Shown piece by piece: positions 35,746 through 43,546 of a stretch of DNA of 64,000 bases. The position numbers and the translations under genes were made by a program. Source of the DNA: Bacteroidota bacterium (GTDB taxonomy: Bacteria > Bacteroidota > Rhodothermia > Rhodothermales > JANQRZ01); contig JBCDKT010000005.1 in NCBI GenBank assembly GCA_038746285.1, forward strand, positions 48,663 to 112,662, read 5' to 3'. The notes below the pieces were generated by a model. That model was not told the DNA's origin and searched no databases. It saw nothing but the letters and a program-made list of their open reading frames with translations. The stretch's first letter is position 1; each line of letters starts with the position of its first letter.

Positions 35746-36384
35746 TCACTTCGGGAAGCCTATGACATCAGATCCCGCCAAGACGGCGCGAGCCGCGAAG
35801 CCGACTTGGATACGTAGCGCCTCCCCTTCTTCCATGCGTAGGGCGACCAGGCCATGCATGGTCGCCCACACCACCTTGGCGACCCTGCTGATCTGCTCGT
35901 CACTGATCTGCTCGTTGGAGGCATCCTTTGACATAGCGCTGCGCACCGCGCGCTCCAGTAACTGCAGTGACCGGAGACGTGCTTCGCACAGAGCCGGATT
36001 CTCTTGGTTCAGCAACTCGTCTCGGAACATGATGGCGGCCATACCGGGATGTCGGCGTCCGTGGTAGACGTAGGCCTCGCACAACCCGATCACCTGCTCG
36101 ATGGGTGGCGTGTCTTGGCTGAGTACGTTCTCGAAGTCCGAGGCCAGTAGCTCGAAGCCTGCCGTAGCGATGGTTGTGAGTAGACCGGCCACGTTCCCAA
36201 AATGGTGGGACGGGGCTGCCGCCGCGACGTCGGCACGGCGCGCCACCTCGCGTAAGCTAAAGCCTGACACACCACGCTCGTCCAGCAGTTCGATGGCATT
36301 GGCTACGAGCACACGCGGCAGATCGCCGTGATGGTAGGACGCTCGCGCCCTGGCCCGTGGCTGCTTTGAGTCGGGTTCATGCAC
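35746..36384 (-). CDS. TetR/AcrR family transcriptional regulator
   Basis: 212 residues. N-terminal helix-turn-helix (AIELLDERGVSGFSLREVARRADVAAAAPSHHFGNVAGL, residues ~31-70) typical of TetR with the recognition helix around SHHFGN, then a helical ligand domain of the WHG-like type (VWATMHGLVALRMEEGE). It is divergent from the DUF4345 gene, with a promoter and a perfect 23-bp palindrome between them, so it most likely represses that gene and itself. Base composition looks lower in GC than its neighbours. Confidence 0.9.
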   Translation of the reverse strand: MHEPDSKQPRARARASYHHGDLPRVLVANAIELLDERGVSGFSLREVARRADVAAAAPSHHFGNVAGLLTTIATAGFELLASDFENVLSQDTPPIEQVIGLCEAYVYHGRRHPGMAAIMFRDELLNQENPALCEARLRSLQLLERAVRSAMSKDASNEQISDEQISRVAKVVWATMHGLVALRMEEGEALRIQVGFAARAVLAGSDVIGFPK

Positions 36385-36400
36385 GTAGACGCTCCGGCTC

Positions 36401-36429
36401 TTGACTAATTTGATCGGTGTTCATATATT
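36401..36429 (+). promoter_or_regulatory. Sigma70-like promoter of the DUF4345 gene
   Basis: TTGACT (36401-36406), 17-nt spacer, TATATT (36424-36429). The predicted start is near 36436, directly in front of the palindrome. Confidence 0.7.
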
Positions 36430-36438
36430 GGGATTTGT

Positions 36439-36461
36439 CTATCTGATCGATGATCAGATAG
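36439..36461. promoter_or_regulatory. Palindromic operator, probable TetR-family binding site
   Basis: CTATCTGATC and GATCAGATAG are perfect 10-bp arms around GAT. It covers the first transcribed bases after the promoter at 36401-36429 and lies 55 nt upstream of the divergent TetR start. Confidence 0.75.
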
Positions 36462-36502
36462 GCGTTCTGCCGAACCAAGGTACTCACCAACTAACTCTCG
36501 TC

Positions 36503-36886
36503 ATGAGGCGCGCTCTTCAGATCACCATGCTCGTCGTAGCCGCTGTGCCGCTGGCGCTCGGCACGATGTCTTTCGTTTTCGGCGCAGGGCAGTTCCTGCC
36601 TCCCGAACAGGTCACGGCCTCCCTCGATAACCAAATCCGGTTCTACGCGGTCTGGTTCACTGTGGTCTTTTTCCTCACGATCTGGTGCGTGCGCAACCTG
36701 GATATTGCAGGCCCTGTGATGCGCATCATGTTCATCACGATGGCGTTGGGCGGTGTGGCTCGTCTGTTCTCGATAAGTCAGATGGGCCTGCCGGATCCTC
36801 CTATGATCGGAGCCGCTGTCGTGGAGATCGGAGTGCTAGCGTTCATTCCGTGGCATGCCGCCGTGCTGAGGCGACGTCCCGAATAG
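36503..36886 (+). CDS. DUF4345 family membrane protein
   Basis: 127 residues from the ATG at 36503. Four hydrophobic helices: ITMLVVAAVPLALGTMSFVFG; a second in FYAVWFTVVFFLTIWCV after DNQIRFYAVWF, the family hallmark; IMFITMALGGVARLFSI; and IGAAVVEIGVLAFIPWHA. Function unknown. Expression is likely controlled by the divergent TetR protein. DUF4345 genes beside TetR genes are common. Codon use is less GC-biased than neighbours. Confidence 0.88.
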   Translation: MRRALQITMLVVAAVPLALGTMSFVFGAGQFLPPEQVTASLDNQIRFYAVWFTVVFFLTIWCVRNLDIAGPVMRIMFITMALGGVARLFSISQMGLPDPPMIGAAVVEIGVLAFIPWHAAVLRRRPE

Positions 36887-36998
36887 GCGAGGTCCCCGGG
36901 ACCAGCGGAGCAGCTTCGTGGAGCACTCCTGCGGGTAAGGAACAGGGGTCGTGCAGGCTCCGCCCGTCCCACGTGGTTGCGCAGCGAACTGAGCGCGC

Positions 36999-39533
36999 CT
37001 AAAGCTCGGCGCGGAGGCCGAAGAGGAGGGTGCGGGGGAGGCCGGGGCGGAGGCCGGCCGGGCGGCGGGCGGCGACGTAGACTTCGTCGGTCAGGTTGCG
37101 CACGGTGACGGTCCCGCTCAGGCGTGCCCCGCCGACGGTCACCGGCAGCGCGGCCTCAGCCGAGGCGTCGAAGAGCAGGCGGGCGTCGATGCGCTCGGAC
37201 TCGGGAATCGTGCCCTGCCCGGCGCGGTCGCGCGTGGCGGCGGTACCGTTGGCGCGCAGGTCGAAGTGGAGGCGGTCGGTGGCGAGGCCCACGCCGACGC
37301 TCACGACGTGCGGCGCGACGTACGGAATCCGGTCGCCTTTGCGGACGGTCCCCCACGGGAGGAAGCCGCTGCGGAAGCTGCTTTGGAAGCGGGCGTCGGT
37401 GAAGGTGTAGGCGAGACGGACCGGCAGGCGTAGCGCCGCCGGCCCCCGGACGAGCGCGAGCGCGTCGGCCTCGACCGAGACCTCGGCCCCGAGGACGCGC
37501 GCCGCGCCGCCGTTGAAGAGGTCGCCCGAGCCGGTCCCGCCGGACGAGGCGAGGTCGGCCCCGAGGAGGTTCTCGTACCACGTCGCAAACACCACCGCCT
37601 GCGCCGAGGCGGCCTCGCCCCGCGCCGCCCGCGCTCCGACTTCGGCGTTCAGGCTGCGCTCGGCCTCGACACCCGGCTGGCTCGACGGCGGCGCGAACCC
37701 GCGGTGCAGGCCGCCGAAGAGGGTCAGGTACGGCGCCGCGTCGAGGCGCACGCCGAGGCCGGGGATGAAGGCCGTGACGGTGTTCTCGCGCTCCTCCGGC
37801 GTGCCCGCCCGGTCGGGATCGGCCACGCCGTAGTCCTCGCGTTCCTGCCGGACGTGCTCGACCCGAAGGCCGGGCGTGAGCGTGAGCCGCCCGCGCCGCA
37901 CCTCGGCCTCGGCGAACCCGGCAACGGCCCGCGCCCGGTCGATCCGGTTGCCGGCGTTGCCTGGTACGCCGGCCTCGGCGAGTGTCATCACGCCCCCGCC
38001 GAGCGCGAACCGGTCGGCCTGCTGGAGGCGGTCGGCGCGGTCCTGGTGAAGCCGGAGGCCAAACGTCAGGTCGAGCCCGGTGAGGCCGGGGCGGAGGCCG
38101 AGCGCGAGGTCGAGCCCTTCGGCCCCGTAGGTGCGGTCGTTCGAGGTGACGACGCCTTCGCCGCCGCCGAGTGCGCCGCGCGCGACCGCGAGTTCGTCGG
38201 CGAAGACGACGGGGTCGGCGACGAAGCGGTTGATCGGGACGTCGAGGTCGGCGTCTTCGAGGCCGTCGCCGTCGGTGTCGACGTCGTCGCCCCGGCCGTC
38301 GGAGACGGCGTCGAGGCGGGTCCAGTCGCGGCGGAAGCGCGTGGCGTAGAGCGTCGCCGTCACGTCGAGCTGCTCGCCGAAGACGCCGACGTAGCGGAGG
38401 TGCCCGAGGCTGTGGTCGCTCACGAACCGGTCCCGGGCAGTCGAGGCGTAGCGGGCGAAGGGGTCGGTCCCGAAGTCGGCGGGCGTGAGGCCGAGGTAGG
38501 TCTCGTCCGAGGTCTGGGCGCTGAGGGCGAGCTTGACCTCGGCGGCGTGGAAGGCATCGCCCCGCGTCGTGCTGAGGCGGACCTTGCCGAGCACGCTCCC
38601 CAGGTCGTAGCCCGTCTCGTCGGCGAGCACGCCCGCGTCCGCCCCGAAGCGCTGCACTTCTTTGAACCCGTCTGCGCCGTCGAAGAAGCCCTCGACCACG
38701 ACCCCGAGCCGGAAGCGCCCGAGGGCGAGGTCGCCCGCGCCGCCGCGGGCGTGGAGGGTCCGCGCGAAGTCGGTCCCGCCGCGCACGGCCAGGAAGCCAC
38801 CGCGCCCGGCCGGGATGCGCGCCGAGACGAGGTTGACCGCGCCGCCGGTCGTGTACGGCCCGTAGGCGATCTGCGCCGACCCCTTCCGTACCTCGACGGC
38901 GTCCATCCGGCCCGCCGCGGGAAAGTAGTAGGCTGCCGGCTGGGCGTACGGCGCGGGCGCGACGAGGACGCCGTCCTCCATCAGCGTCACGCCGCGCGAG
39001 CGGTCGGTGACGGTGCCCCGGATGCCGATGTTGGGACGGAGGCCGTAGCCGTCTTCCTCCTGCACGCTCACGCCGGGGACCGATGCGAGGAGGCGGTGCA
39101 CGTCGGTGTCGCCGAAGCGCCGGACGGCCTGCGGGCCGAGGACGGTCGCCGAGCCGGGCACGTCGCGCACGCCGCGCGGCCCGCCCGCCAGGCTCCCCGC
39201 CACCTCGACGGTCACCACGCCGAGCCGCTCGACCGAGGGCGTGAGCGCGAGGTCGAGCCGGAGCGTGTCGCCCGCTACGAGGACGACGCTGCGGTCGGCC
39301 TGCGCGTAGCCCACGGCCGTGACGACGAGTGTCGCCGCACCGGCGTCGAGGCCGGTGAGGACGAAGCGACCATCGGCGTTGGCAGCGGTGCCCCGGTCGG
39401 TGCCGGCGAGGGTGACGGCCGCGCCGGGGACAGGCATCCCGCTGTCGGCGTCGGTGACGCGACCTGCGACGGTGGCGGGCTGGGCGTGGGCGGCGGTCGC
39501 AGCCAGGAAGAGGAGGGTGAGGCGTCGGGTCAT
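36999..39533 (-). CDS. TonB-dependent receptor (FecA-like)
   Basis: 844 residues from the ATG at 39533. Signal peptide, carboxypeptidase-like regulatory domain (VAGRVTDADSGMPVPGAAVTL, residues ~20-100), plug domain (VPGVSVQEEDGYGLRPNIGIRG, then MEDGVLVAPAPYAQP and YGPYTTGGAVN), then a 22-strand barrel ending LPRTLLFGLRAEL. The GIRG and PYAQPAAYYFP segments resemble Fe3+-dicitrate/FecA-type receptors. Its ATG overlaps the HTTM gene stop by 4 nt. It is last in an operon with two imelysin-type genes and a di-haem oxidoreductase, so an iron or other metal chelate is the likely cargo. Its 3' end is duplicated at 35636. Confidence 0.9.
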   Translation of the reverse strand: MTRRLTLLFLAATAAHAQPATVAGRVTDADSGMPVPGAAVTLAGTDRGTAANADGRFVLTGLDAGAATLVVTAVGYAQADRSVVLVAGDTLRLDLALTPSVERLGVVTVEVAGSLAGGPRGVRDVPGSATVLGPQAVRRFGDTDVHRLLASVPGVSVQEEDGYGLRPNIGIRGTVTDRSRGVTLMEDGVLVAPAPYAQPAAYYFPAAGRMDAVEVRKGSAQIAYGPYTTGGAVNLVSARIPAGRGGFLAVRGGTDFARTLHARGGAGDLALGRFRLGVVVEGFFDGADGFKEVQRFGADAGVLADETGYDLGSVLGKVRLSTTRGDAFHAAEVKLALSAQTSDETYLGLTPADFGTDPFARYASTARDRFVSDHSLGHLRYVGVFGEQLDVTATLYATRFRRDWTRLDAVSDGRGDDVDTDGDGLEDADLDVPINRFVADPVVFADELAVARGALGGGEGVVTSNDRTYGAEGLDLALGLRPGLTGLDLTFGLRLHQDRADRLQQADRFALGGGVMTLAEAGVPGNAGNRIDRARAVAGFAEAEVRRGRLTLTPGLRVEHVRQEREDYGVADPDRAGTPEERENTVTAFIPGLGVRLDAAPYLTLFGGLHRGFAPPSSQPGVEAERSLNAEVGARAARGEAASAQAVVFATWYENLLGADLASSGGTGSGDLFNGGAARVLGAEVSVEADALALVRGPAALRLPVRLAYTFTDARFQSSFRSGFLPWGTVRKGDRIPYVAPHVVSVGVGLATDRLHFDLRANGTAATRDRAGQGTIPESERIDARLLFDASAEAALPVTVGGARLSGTVTVRNLTDEVYVAARRPAGLRPGLPRTLLFGLRAEL
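37004..37034 (-). repeat. 31-bp direct repeat, right copy (within the receptor gene 3' end)
   Basis: Second copy of the repeat at 35636-35666, encoding the last ten residues of the intact receptor. The two copies bracket 1,337 bp carrying the TetR and DUF4345 genes. Confidence 0.8.
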
Positions 39534-40906
39534 GGAGCAGGGTCGCGCAGAATCCAGGGCTTCGGGCGGAGCACGCTGCGCGGCGCGCGCGTGAGGTCGG
39601 CCTCGGGATCGACGAGGGGCCGGCCGGGGCGGCCGTTGAGGCTGACGTACGTCTCGGCCCGGACCTCGACGTCGGCGTAGCCCGCGGCGCGGAAGCGGCG
39701 CTCGACGTGCTGCGCGTACTGCCAGAGGAAGTCGGGCTGCGAGGCCATCTCTTTTTCCTGGAGCGCTGTGAGGTCGTCGCTCGGCGCGAGGGTCCACCGG
39801 CGGTCGGTGGCGGGGTCGCGGACGTGGAAGGCGGCCGTGCCGGTCTTCGAGGCGACCATCACATGCCACGCGAACCGGAAGCCCTCCTCGGTCCAGAAGC
39901 GGTCGCCGGGGTAGAGCCCGTGCCGAAGCGGGAGGAGCACCTGAAGCGCGAGCCACATCCCGACGAGCGCTGCCACCCATCGTCTCGTCCGCACGGCAGG
40001 TCGCGCCGGACGCTCGCCTGTGCGCGGAAGCCAGCGCTGCAGTCGGCGGCCGAGCGCCCGCCACTCGTCGCCCTCGAAAAACACGAGCGCGGCCACCATC
40101 ATCACGAATGGGAAAACACCGATGTTGAAGAGGACGTACGTTGCGGCGTGGAACACGACGGCGGCGGCATAGGCCCACGGCCGCGTCCGGCGGGCGAGGA
40201 GGAAAAACGCGATCGAGAGGTCGAAGAGCGCACCTGCCCACGCGAACGCCCACGGCATCCACGCGAGGTCGAGGAGCGGGCCGATCACGGGCAGCCCGCC
40301 GCGCGCCGCGAGCCAGATGCGGAGCGGCATCGCGTCGAGCAGCCAGTCCGGGTGGAGCTTGGCGACGCCCGCGAAGAAGTACACGCAGCCGATCTGGAGC
40401 CGAAGCGCCCACACCGTCCACGCGGGCACCGAGGCGCGCGCCGCCCGACCGGGGACGAGCGCTGCGCCCATCGGCAGCACCAGCATCAGCAGACCGACGA
40501 CCGTGACGAAGTAGTAGTGGTTGAGGTACGTCGCTGCCTCGATCAGTTCGACGTAGGTGAACGCGGCGACGAAGACGGCGAGCCACACCTTCGCGCTACG
40601 TCCCCACGCGAATCCGAGCGCTGCGACGCCCGCGAGCACGAGCACGCCGTTCAGCGCCCAGAGCGGGAAGGGCCGGACCCAGCCGAAGCCGGGGTAGGTG
40701 AAGTGAAACGCCGGCTCGGCGTAGAGCGGCCCGGCCCACCCGAGGAGGAGAAACCGCGCGAGGCTCGCCGCCATCACGAGCCCAAACCCGACGCGGAAGA
40801 CGCCCAGCACGACCGGGTCGGTCGGAGCCGTTAGTCGGTCTGCCAGCCGAGCACGCAGCCGCGCTGCCCGCGACCGCGCCGCGGTCGGGAGCGTGGGGGC
40901 CGTCAT
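39530..40906 (-). CDS. HTTM-domain (vitamin K-dependent carboxylase-like) membrane protein
   Basis: 458 residues. Multipass domain of the HTTM/gamma-carboxylase type: VFRVGFGLVMAASLARFLLLGW, HYYFVTVVGLLMLVLPMGAAL, then LQIGCVYFFAGVAKLHPDWL (a family hallmark) and a conserved HGLYPGDRFWTEEGFRFAWHVMV. The soluble C-terminus has ATDRRWTLAPSDDLTALQ and PDFLWQYAQHVERRF. Bacterial HTTM proteins are uncharacterised. Co-localisation with imelysin and TonB genes suggests an envelope role in metal uptake. Its start and stop each overlap neighbours by 4 nt. Confidence 0.85.
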   Translation of the reverse strand: MTAPTLPTAARSRAARLRARLADRLTAPTDPVVLGVFRVGFGLVMAASLARFLLLGWAGPLYAEPAFHFTYPGFGWVRPFPLWALNGVLVLAGVAALGFAWGRSAKVWLAVFVAAFTYVELIEAATYLNHYYFVTVVGLLMLVLPMGAALVPGRAARASVPAWTVWALRLQIGCVYFFAGVAKLHPDWLLDAMPLRIWLAARGGLPVIGPLLDLAWMPWAFAWAGALFDLSIAFFLLARRTRPWAYAAAVVFHAATYVLFNIGVFPFVMMVAALVFFEGDEWRALGRRLQRWLPRTGERPARPAVRTRRWVAALVGMWLALQVLLPLRHGLYPGDRFWTEEGFRFAWHVMVASKTGTAAFHVRDPATDRRWTLAPSDDLTALQEKEMASQPDFLWQYAQHVERRFRAAGYADVEVRAETYVSLNGRPGRPLVDPEADLTRAPRSVLRPKPWILRDPAP

Positions 40907-42030
40907 CCCGAGTCCCCGTCGTTATCGCTGAAGGTGATGCTGACGCCGAGCCAGCCGGCAAAGTCCACCTTGATGACGCGGAGGAGGCTGATCGTCTCGT
41001 CGTAGACGGCGCGGGCGGCATCGGGGTTGTCGGTCACCGCGTCGTGGAGCGGCATGCCGAGGGCGGCCATCGCCGCGTCGGTCGCGTCGATCTGCGCGAG
41101 CAGGACCTCGCCGAACGGGCGGCCGTCGACCTCGGCATCGAGTGTGACGAGGTAGTCGTCGAAGCCGGTGCCGCCGCCGCCGGTGACGAGGGCGCGGAGG
41201 CCGGCGAGGTCGTCGCGGAACAGCTCGGCCGAGACCTGGGCGTTGGGGGCCTGCACGCGGTCCGGCTGCGGCGCGCCGTCCGGCTCGTCCGGGTCGCGGG
41301 CGATGCCGAGCGGGCGGCCGACCTTGACGTAGCGGAGGTCCTCGGCGATCATCGCCATCTCGTTGACGACGCGCGAGACGGAACTCTGGAGGTTGCGCCC
41401 CTCGGTGTCAGCGTCCTCGAACATGCCGAGTTCGTTGCCGCCGCCGCGGCTCCACGCCTCGGCCAGGCGGCCGGCCTGCGTGAGCAGGTCCTGCGCTACG
41501 GCCAGGGTGTAGGCCCGGCGCTGCGGATCGCTCATCTGGCCGAGCACGGCGGCGTCGCCCCCGGCGAAGAGGAGGTATTCGAGCGCCGGGAGGCCGCGCG
41601 CGTTCGAGCCGCGCCGGGCGGCGTACGCCTCGTCAATCGGGTCCTCCGTGTCGACGGCGTCCTCGATGAAGGCCGTGTTGGCGGGCCAGGTCGAGATGCG
41701 GTTGTGGAAGAGCCCGTTGCGGACAGCCCCCGGCAGGTTGAGCGCCGAGAGCCGCTGCCAGCTCCGGGCGGCCGTCGTCCACACCGCCTGCGCCGGGCCG
41801 AGCGTCGCCGGCGACGGGTCACGCTCGAAGGCCGTGACCGCCTCGGCGAGCGCGGCGGCGTCAGCGGCAAAGGCGTCGTGCCCCGGCTCGATGATGCGCG
41901 TGGCGATGTCGGCAAGAAGCTGCTGCCGGACAGCGGTGCGGTTGTCGGGGTCGTCGCTGTCGGCGTCGCATGCGGCGAAGCCGAGGACGAGGGCGAGCGG
42001 CAGAATCAGGAGGACGAGGCGGGGGCGCAT
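40903..42030 (-). CDS. Imelysin-like lipoprotein lacking the canonical metal histidine
   Basis: 375 residues from the ATG at 42030. Lipoprotein signal with lipobox (LGFAAC, Cys21). Imelysin/EfeO-M75-type helical bundle: QAVWTTAARSWQRLSAL near 81-97 and SNARGLPALEYLLFAGGD at 142-159. The GxHxxE motif of the family appears as G146-L-P-A-L-E151, so the metal-binding histidine is replaced by Pro. It shares its operon with an imelysin that keeps the motif. The pair may form a heterodimer or have split duties. Confidence 0.85.
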   Translation of the reverse strand: MRPRLVLLILPLALVLGFAACDADSDDPDNRTAVRQQLLADIATRIIEPGHDAFAADAAALAEAVTAFERDPSPATLGPAQAVWTTAARSWQRLSALNLPGAVRNGLFHNRISTWPANTAFIEDAVDTEDPIDEAYAARRGSNARGLPALEYLLFAGGDAAVLGQMSDPQRRAYTLAVAQDLLTQAGRLAEAWSRGGGNELGMFEDADTEGRNLQSSVSRVVNEMAMIAEDLRYVKVGRPLGIARDPDEPDGAPQPDRVQAPNAQVSAELFRDDLAGLRALVTGGGGTGFDDYLVTLDAEVDGRPFGEVLLAQIDATDAAMAALGMPLHDAVTDNPDAARAVYDETISLLRVIKVDFAGWLGVSITFSDNDGDSG

Positions 42031-42059
42031 GGCGGAGGCGCGGGACGATGAGCGGTGGC

Positions 42060-43532
42060 TCAGAGTGAGTTGAGGAAGCGGAGGAGGTCGTCGCGCTCGG
42101 CGCGGGAGAGGTGGCGGAAGCGCTCCTTCGCCGCCTCGGCCTCGCCGCCGTGCCAGAGGATAGCCTCGGTGACGTTGCGGGCGCGCCCGTCGTGCAGCAG
42201 TTCGGTGTGGCGGTTGACGGTCTGGATCAGGCCGAGCCCCCACAGCGGCGGCGTCCGCCACTCGCGGCCCGTCGCCTCGAAGACCTTCATCCCGTCGGCC
42301 AGGCCCTCGCCCATGTCATGCAAGAGGAGGTCCGTGTAGGGGCGGATCGTCTGGCCCGAGAGGACATCGTGGACTTCGCTCGGTCCGGTGCGGAGCACCG
42401 GGAGGTGGCAGCCCGCGCAGCCGATCTGCTTGAACAGCGCCTTGCCGCGCAGCACGTCGGGCTCCTCCCAGTCGCGGCGGGCCGGGACGGCGAGCGTGCT
42501 GGAGTAGAGCGTGACGTGGGCCAGGTTGCGGTCCTCGACCTCGGGCGATCCGCCGGTCGGGGCCTCGTTGCATCCCGCCGGGGCGACAGTGCAGTTCTCT
42601 GCGTCGAAGAGCGAGGTCGTGATGCCGAGGTCGCCGTGGAACGCGCTCGCCACCTGCTGCTCGACCGTCGGCTGCGCCGCCTTCCACCCGAAGCGGCCGG
42701 GGGTGTGGCGCTGCTCGCGGACGTTCCAGACCATGTTGAGCCGGCCCGAGATGCCGTCGCCGTCCGCGTCGTCGGGGTCGGCGAGGGCGAGGAGGTCGGC
42801 TTCGGGGATGGCGTCGAGGAGGCCCATGCCGGGCATCTGGTTCGCCACGCGCGGCGAGAGGGTGAGGCCCGTGATCGGGCCGTAGGCCTCGTCCTCGAAC
42901 GAGATGATCGGGCGGCGGAGCGAGTACGGCGTGCCGTCGGCGAACTGGCCCGCGATCTCCTCGTAGTCGACGAGCACCGTTGCCTCGGGCGCAAAGTCGA
43001 GCGTGGCCTGGTCCTGGATCTGGGAGCCGTAGCGCTCGTCGCCGAGCGGGCTGCCGAAGGCGTCGCGCTGGCCGGGGATGGCGACGCGGACGAGGAAGCC
43101 GGTCACGCGCTCGCCGTCGAAGGTCGGTGTGCGGCCGCGGCCGTCCTTGAAGTGACAGCCGGCGCAGGAGCGGGCGTTGAAGAACGGCCCGAGGCCGTCG
43201 CGCGCCGTCGTCGAGGCCGGGGCCGTGACCCAGTTCTGGTTGAAGAACGAATTGCCGACGCCGAAGAAGCCCGCGTCCATGTTCGACAGGCCGGGGGCAG
43301 GGAGGCCGAAGGCGTTCTGCCCTGCGTTGAAGACCGTCACGTCGCCGCCGGAGAACTGCTCGCCCGGCTCAGCCGTCAGGCCCAGGTCGGTCCCGTCGCA
43401 GCCCGAAAAGCAGCCTGCGAGGCTGAGCAGCCACGCCAGAAGCGGCACCACGGCGAGGCTGCCCAGACGCACCACACCCTCACCGCCGGGACGGCGATGA
43501 GGGCGTGGCGAGGTGTCAGAGCGAGCGGTCAT
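42060..43532 (-). CDS. Di-haem oxidoreductase (DUF1111 family)
   Basis: 490 residues. A lipoprotein-like signal with Cys41 (LLSLAGC) is possible. Two haem c sites: C123-A-G-C-H127 (FFNARSCAGCHFKDGRG) and a second CAGCH in FKQIGCAGCHLPVLRTG around residue 380. The C-terminal TPPLWGLGLIQTVNRHTELLHDGRA and EAILWHGGEAEAAKERF match the di-haem thiol-oxidoreductase/cytochrome-peroxidase-like family. It sits between two imelysin genes, 14 and 29 nt away. This order is common in Bacteroidota iron-related loci and suggests redox handling of the metal. Confidence 0.92.
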   Translation of the reverse strand: MTARSDTSPRPHRRPGGEGVVRLGSLAVVPLLAWLLSLAGCFSGCDGTDLGLTAEPGEQFSGGDVTVFNAGQNAFGLPAPGLSNMDAGFFGVGNSFFNQNWVTAPASTTARDGLGPFFNARSCAGCHFKDGRGRTPTFDGERVTGFLVRVAIPGQRDAFGSPLGDERYGSQIQDQATLDFAPEATVLVDYEEIAGQFADGTPYSLRRPIISFEDEAYGPITGLTLSPRVANQMPGMGLLDAIPEADLLALADPDDADGDGISGRLNMVWNVREQRHTPGRFGWKAAQPTVEQQVASAFHGDLGITTSLFDAENCTVAPAGCNEAPTGGSPEVEDRNLAHVTLYSSTLAVPARRDWEEPDVLRGKALFKQIGCAGCHLPVLRTGPSEVHDVLSGQTIRPYTDLLLHDMGEGLADGMKVFEATGREWRTPPLWGLGLIQTVNRHTELLHDGRARNVTEAILWHGGEAEAAKERFRHLSRAERDDLLRFLNSL

Positions 43533-43546
43533 GCAGCACCGTCGGG

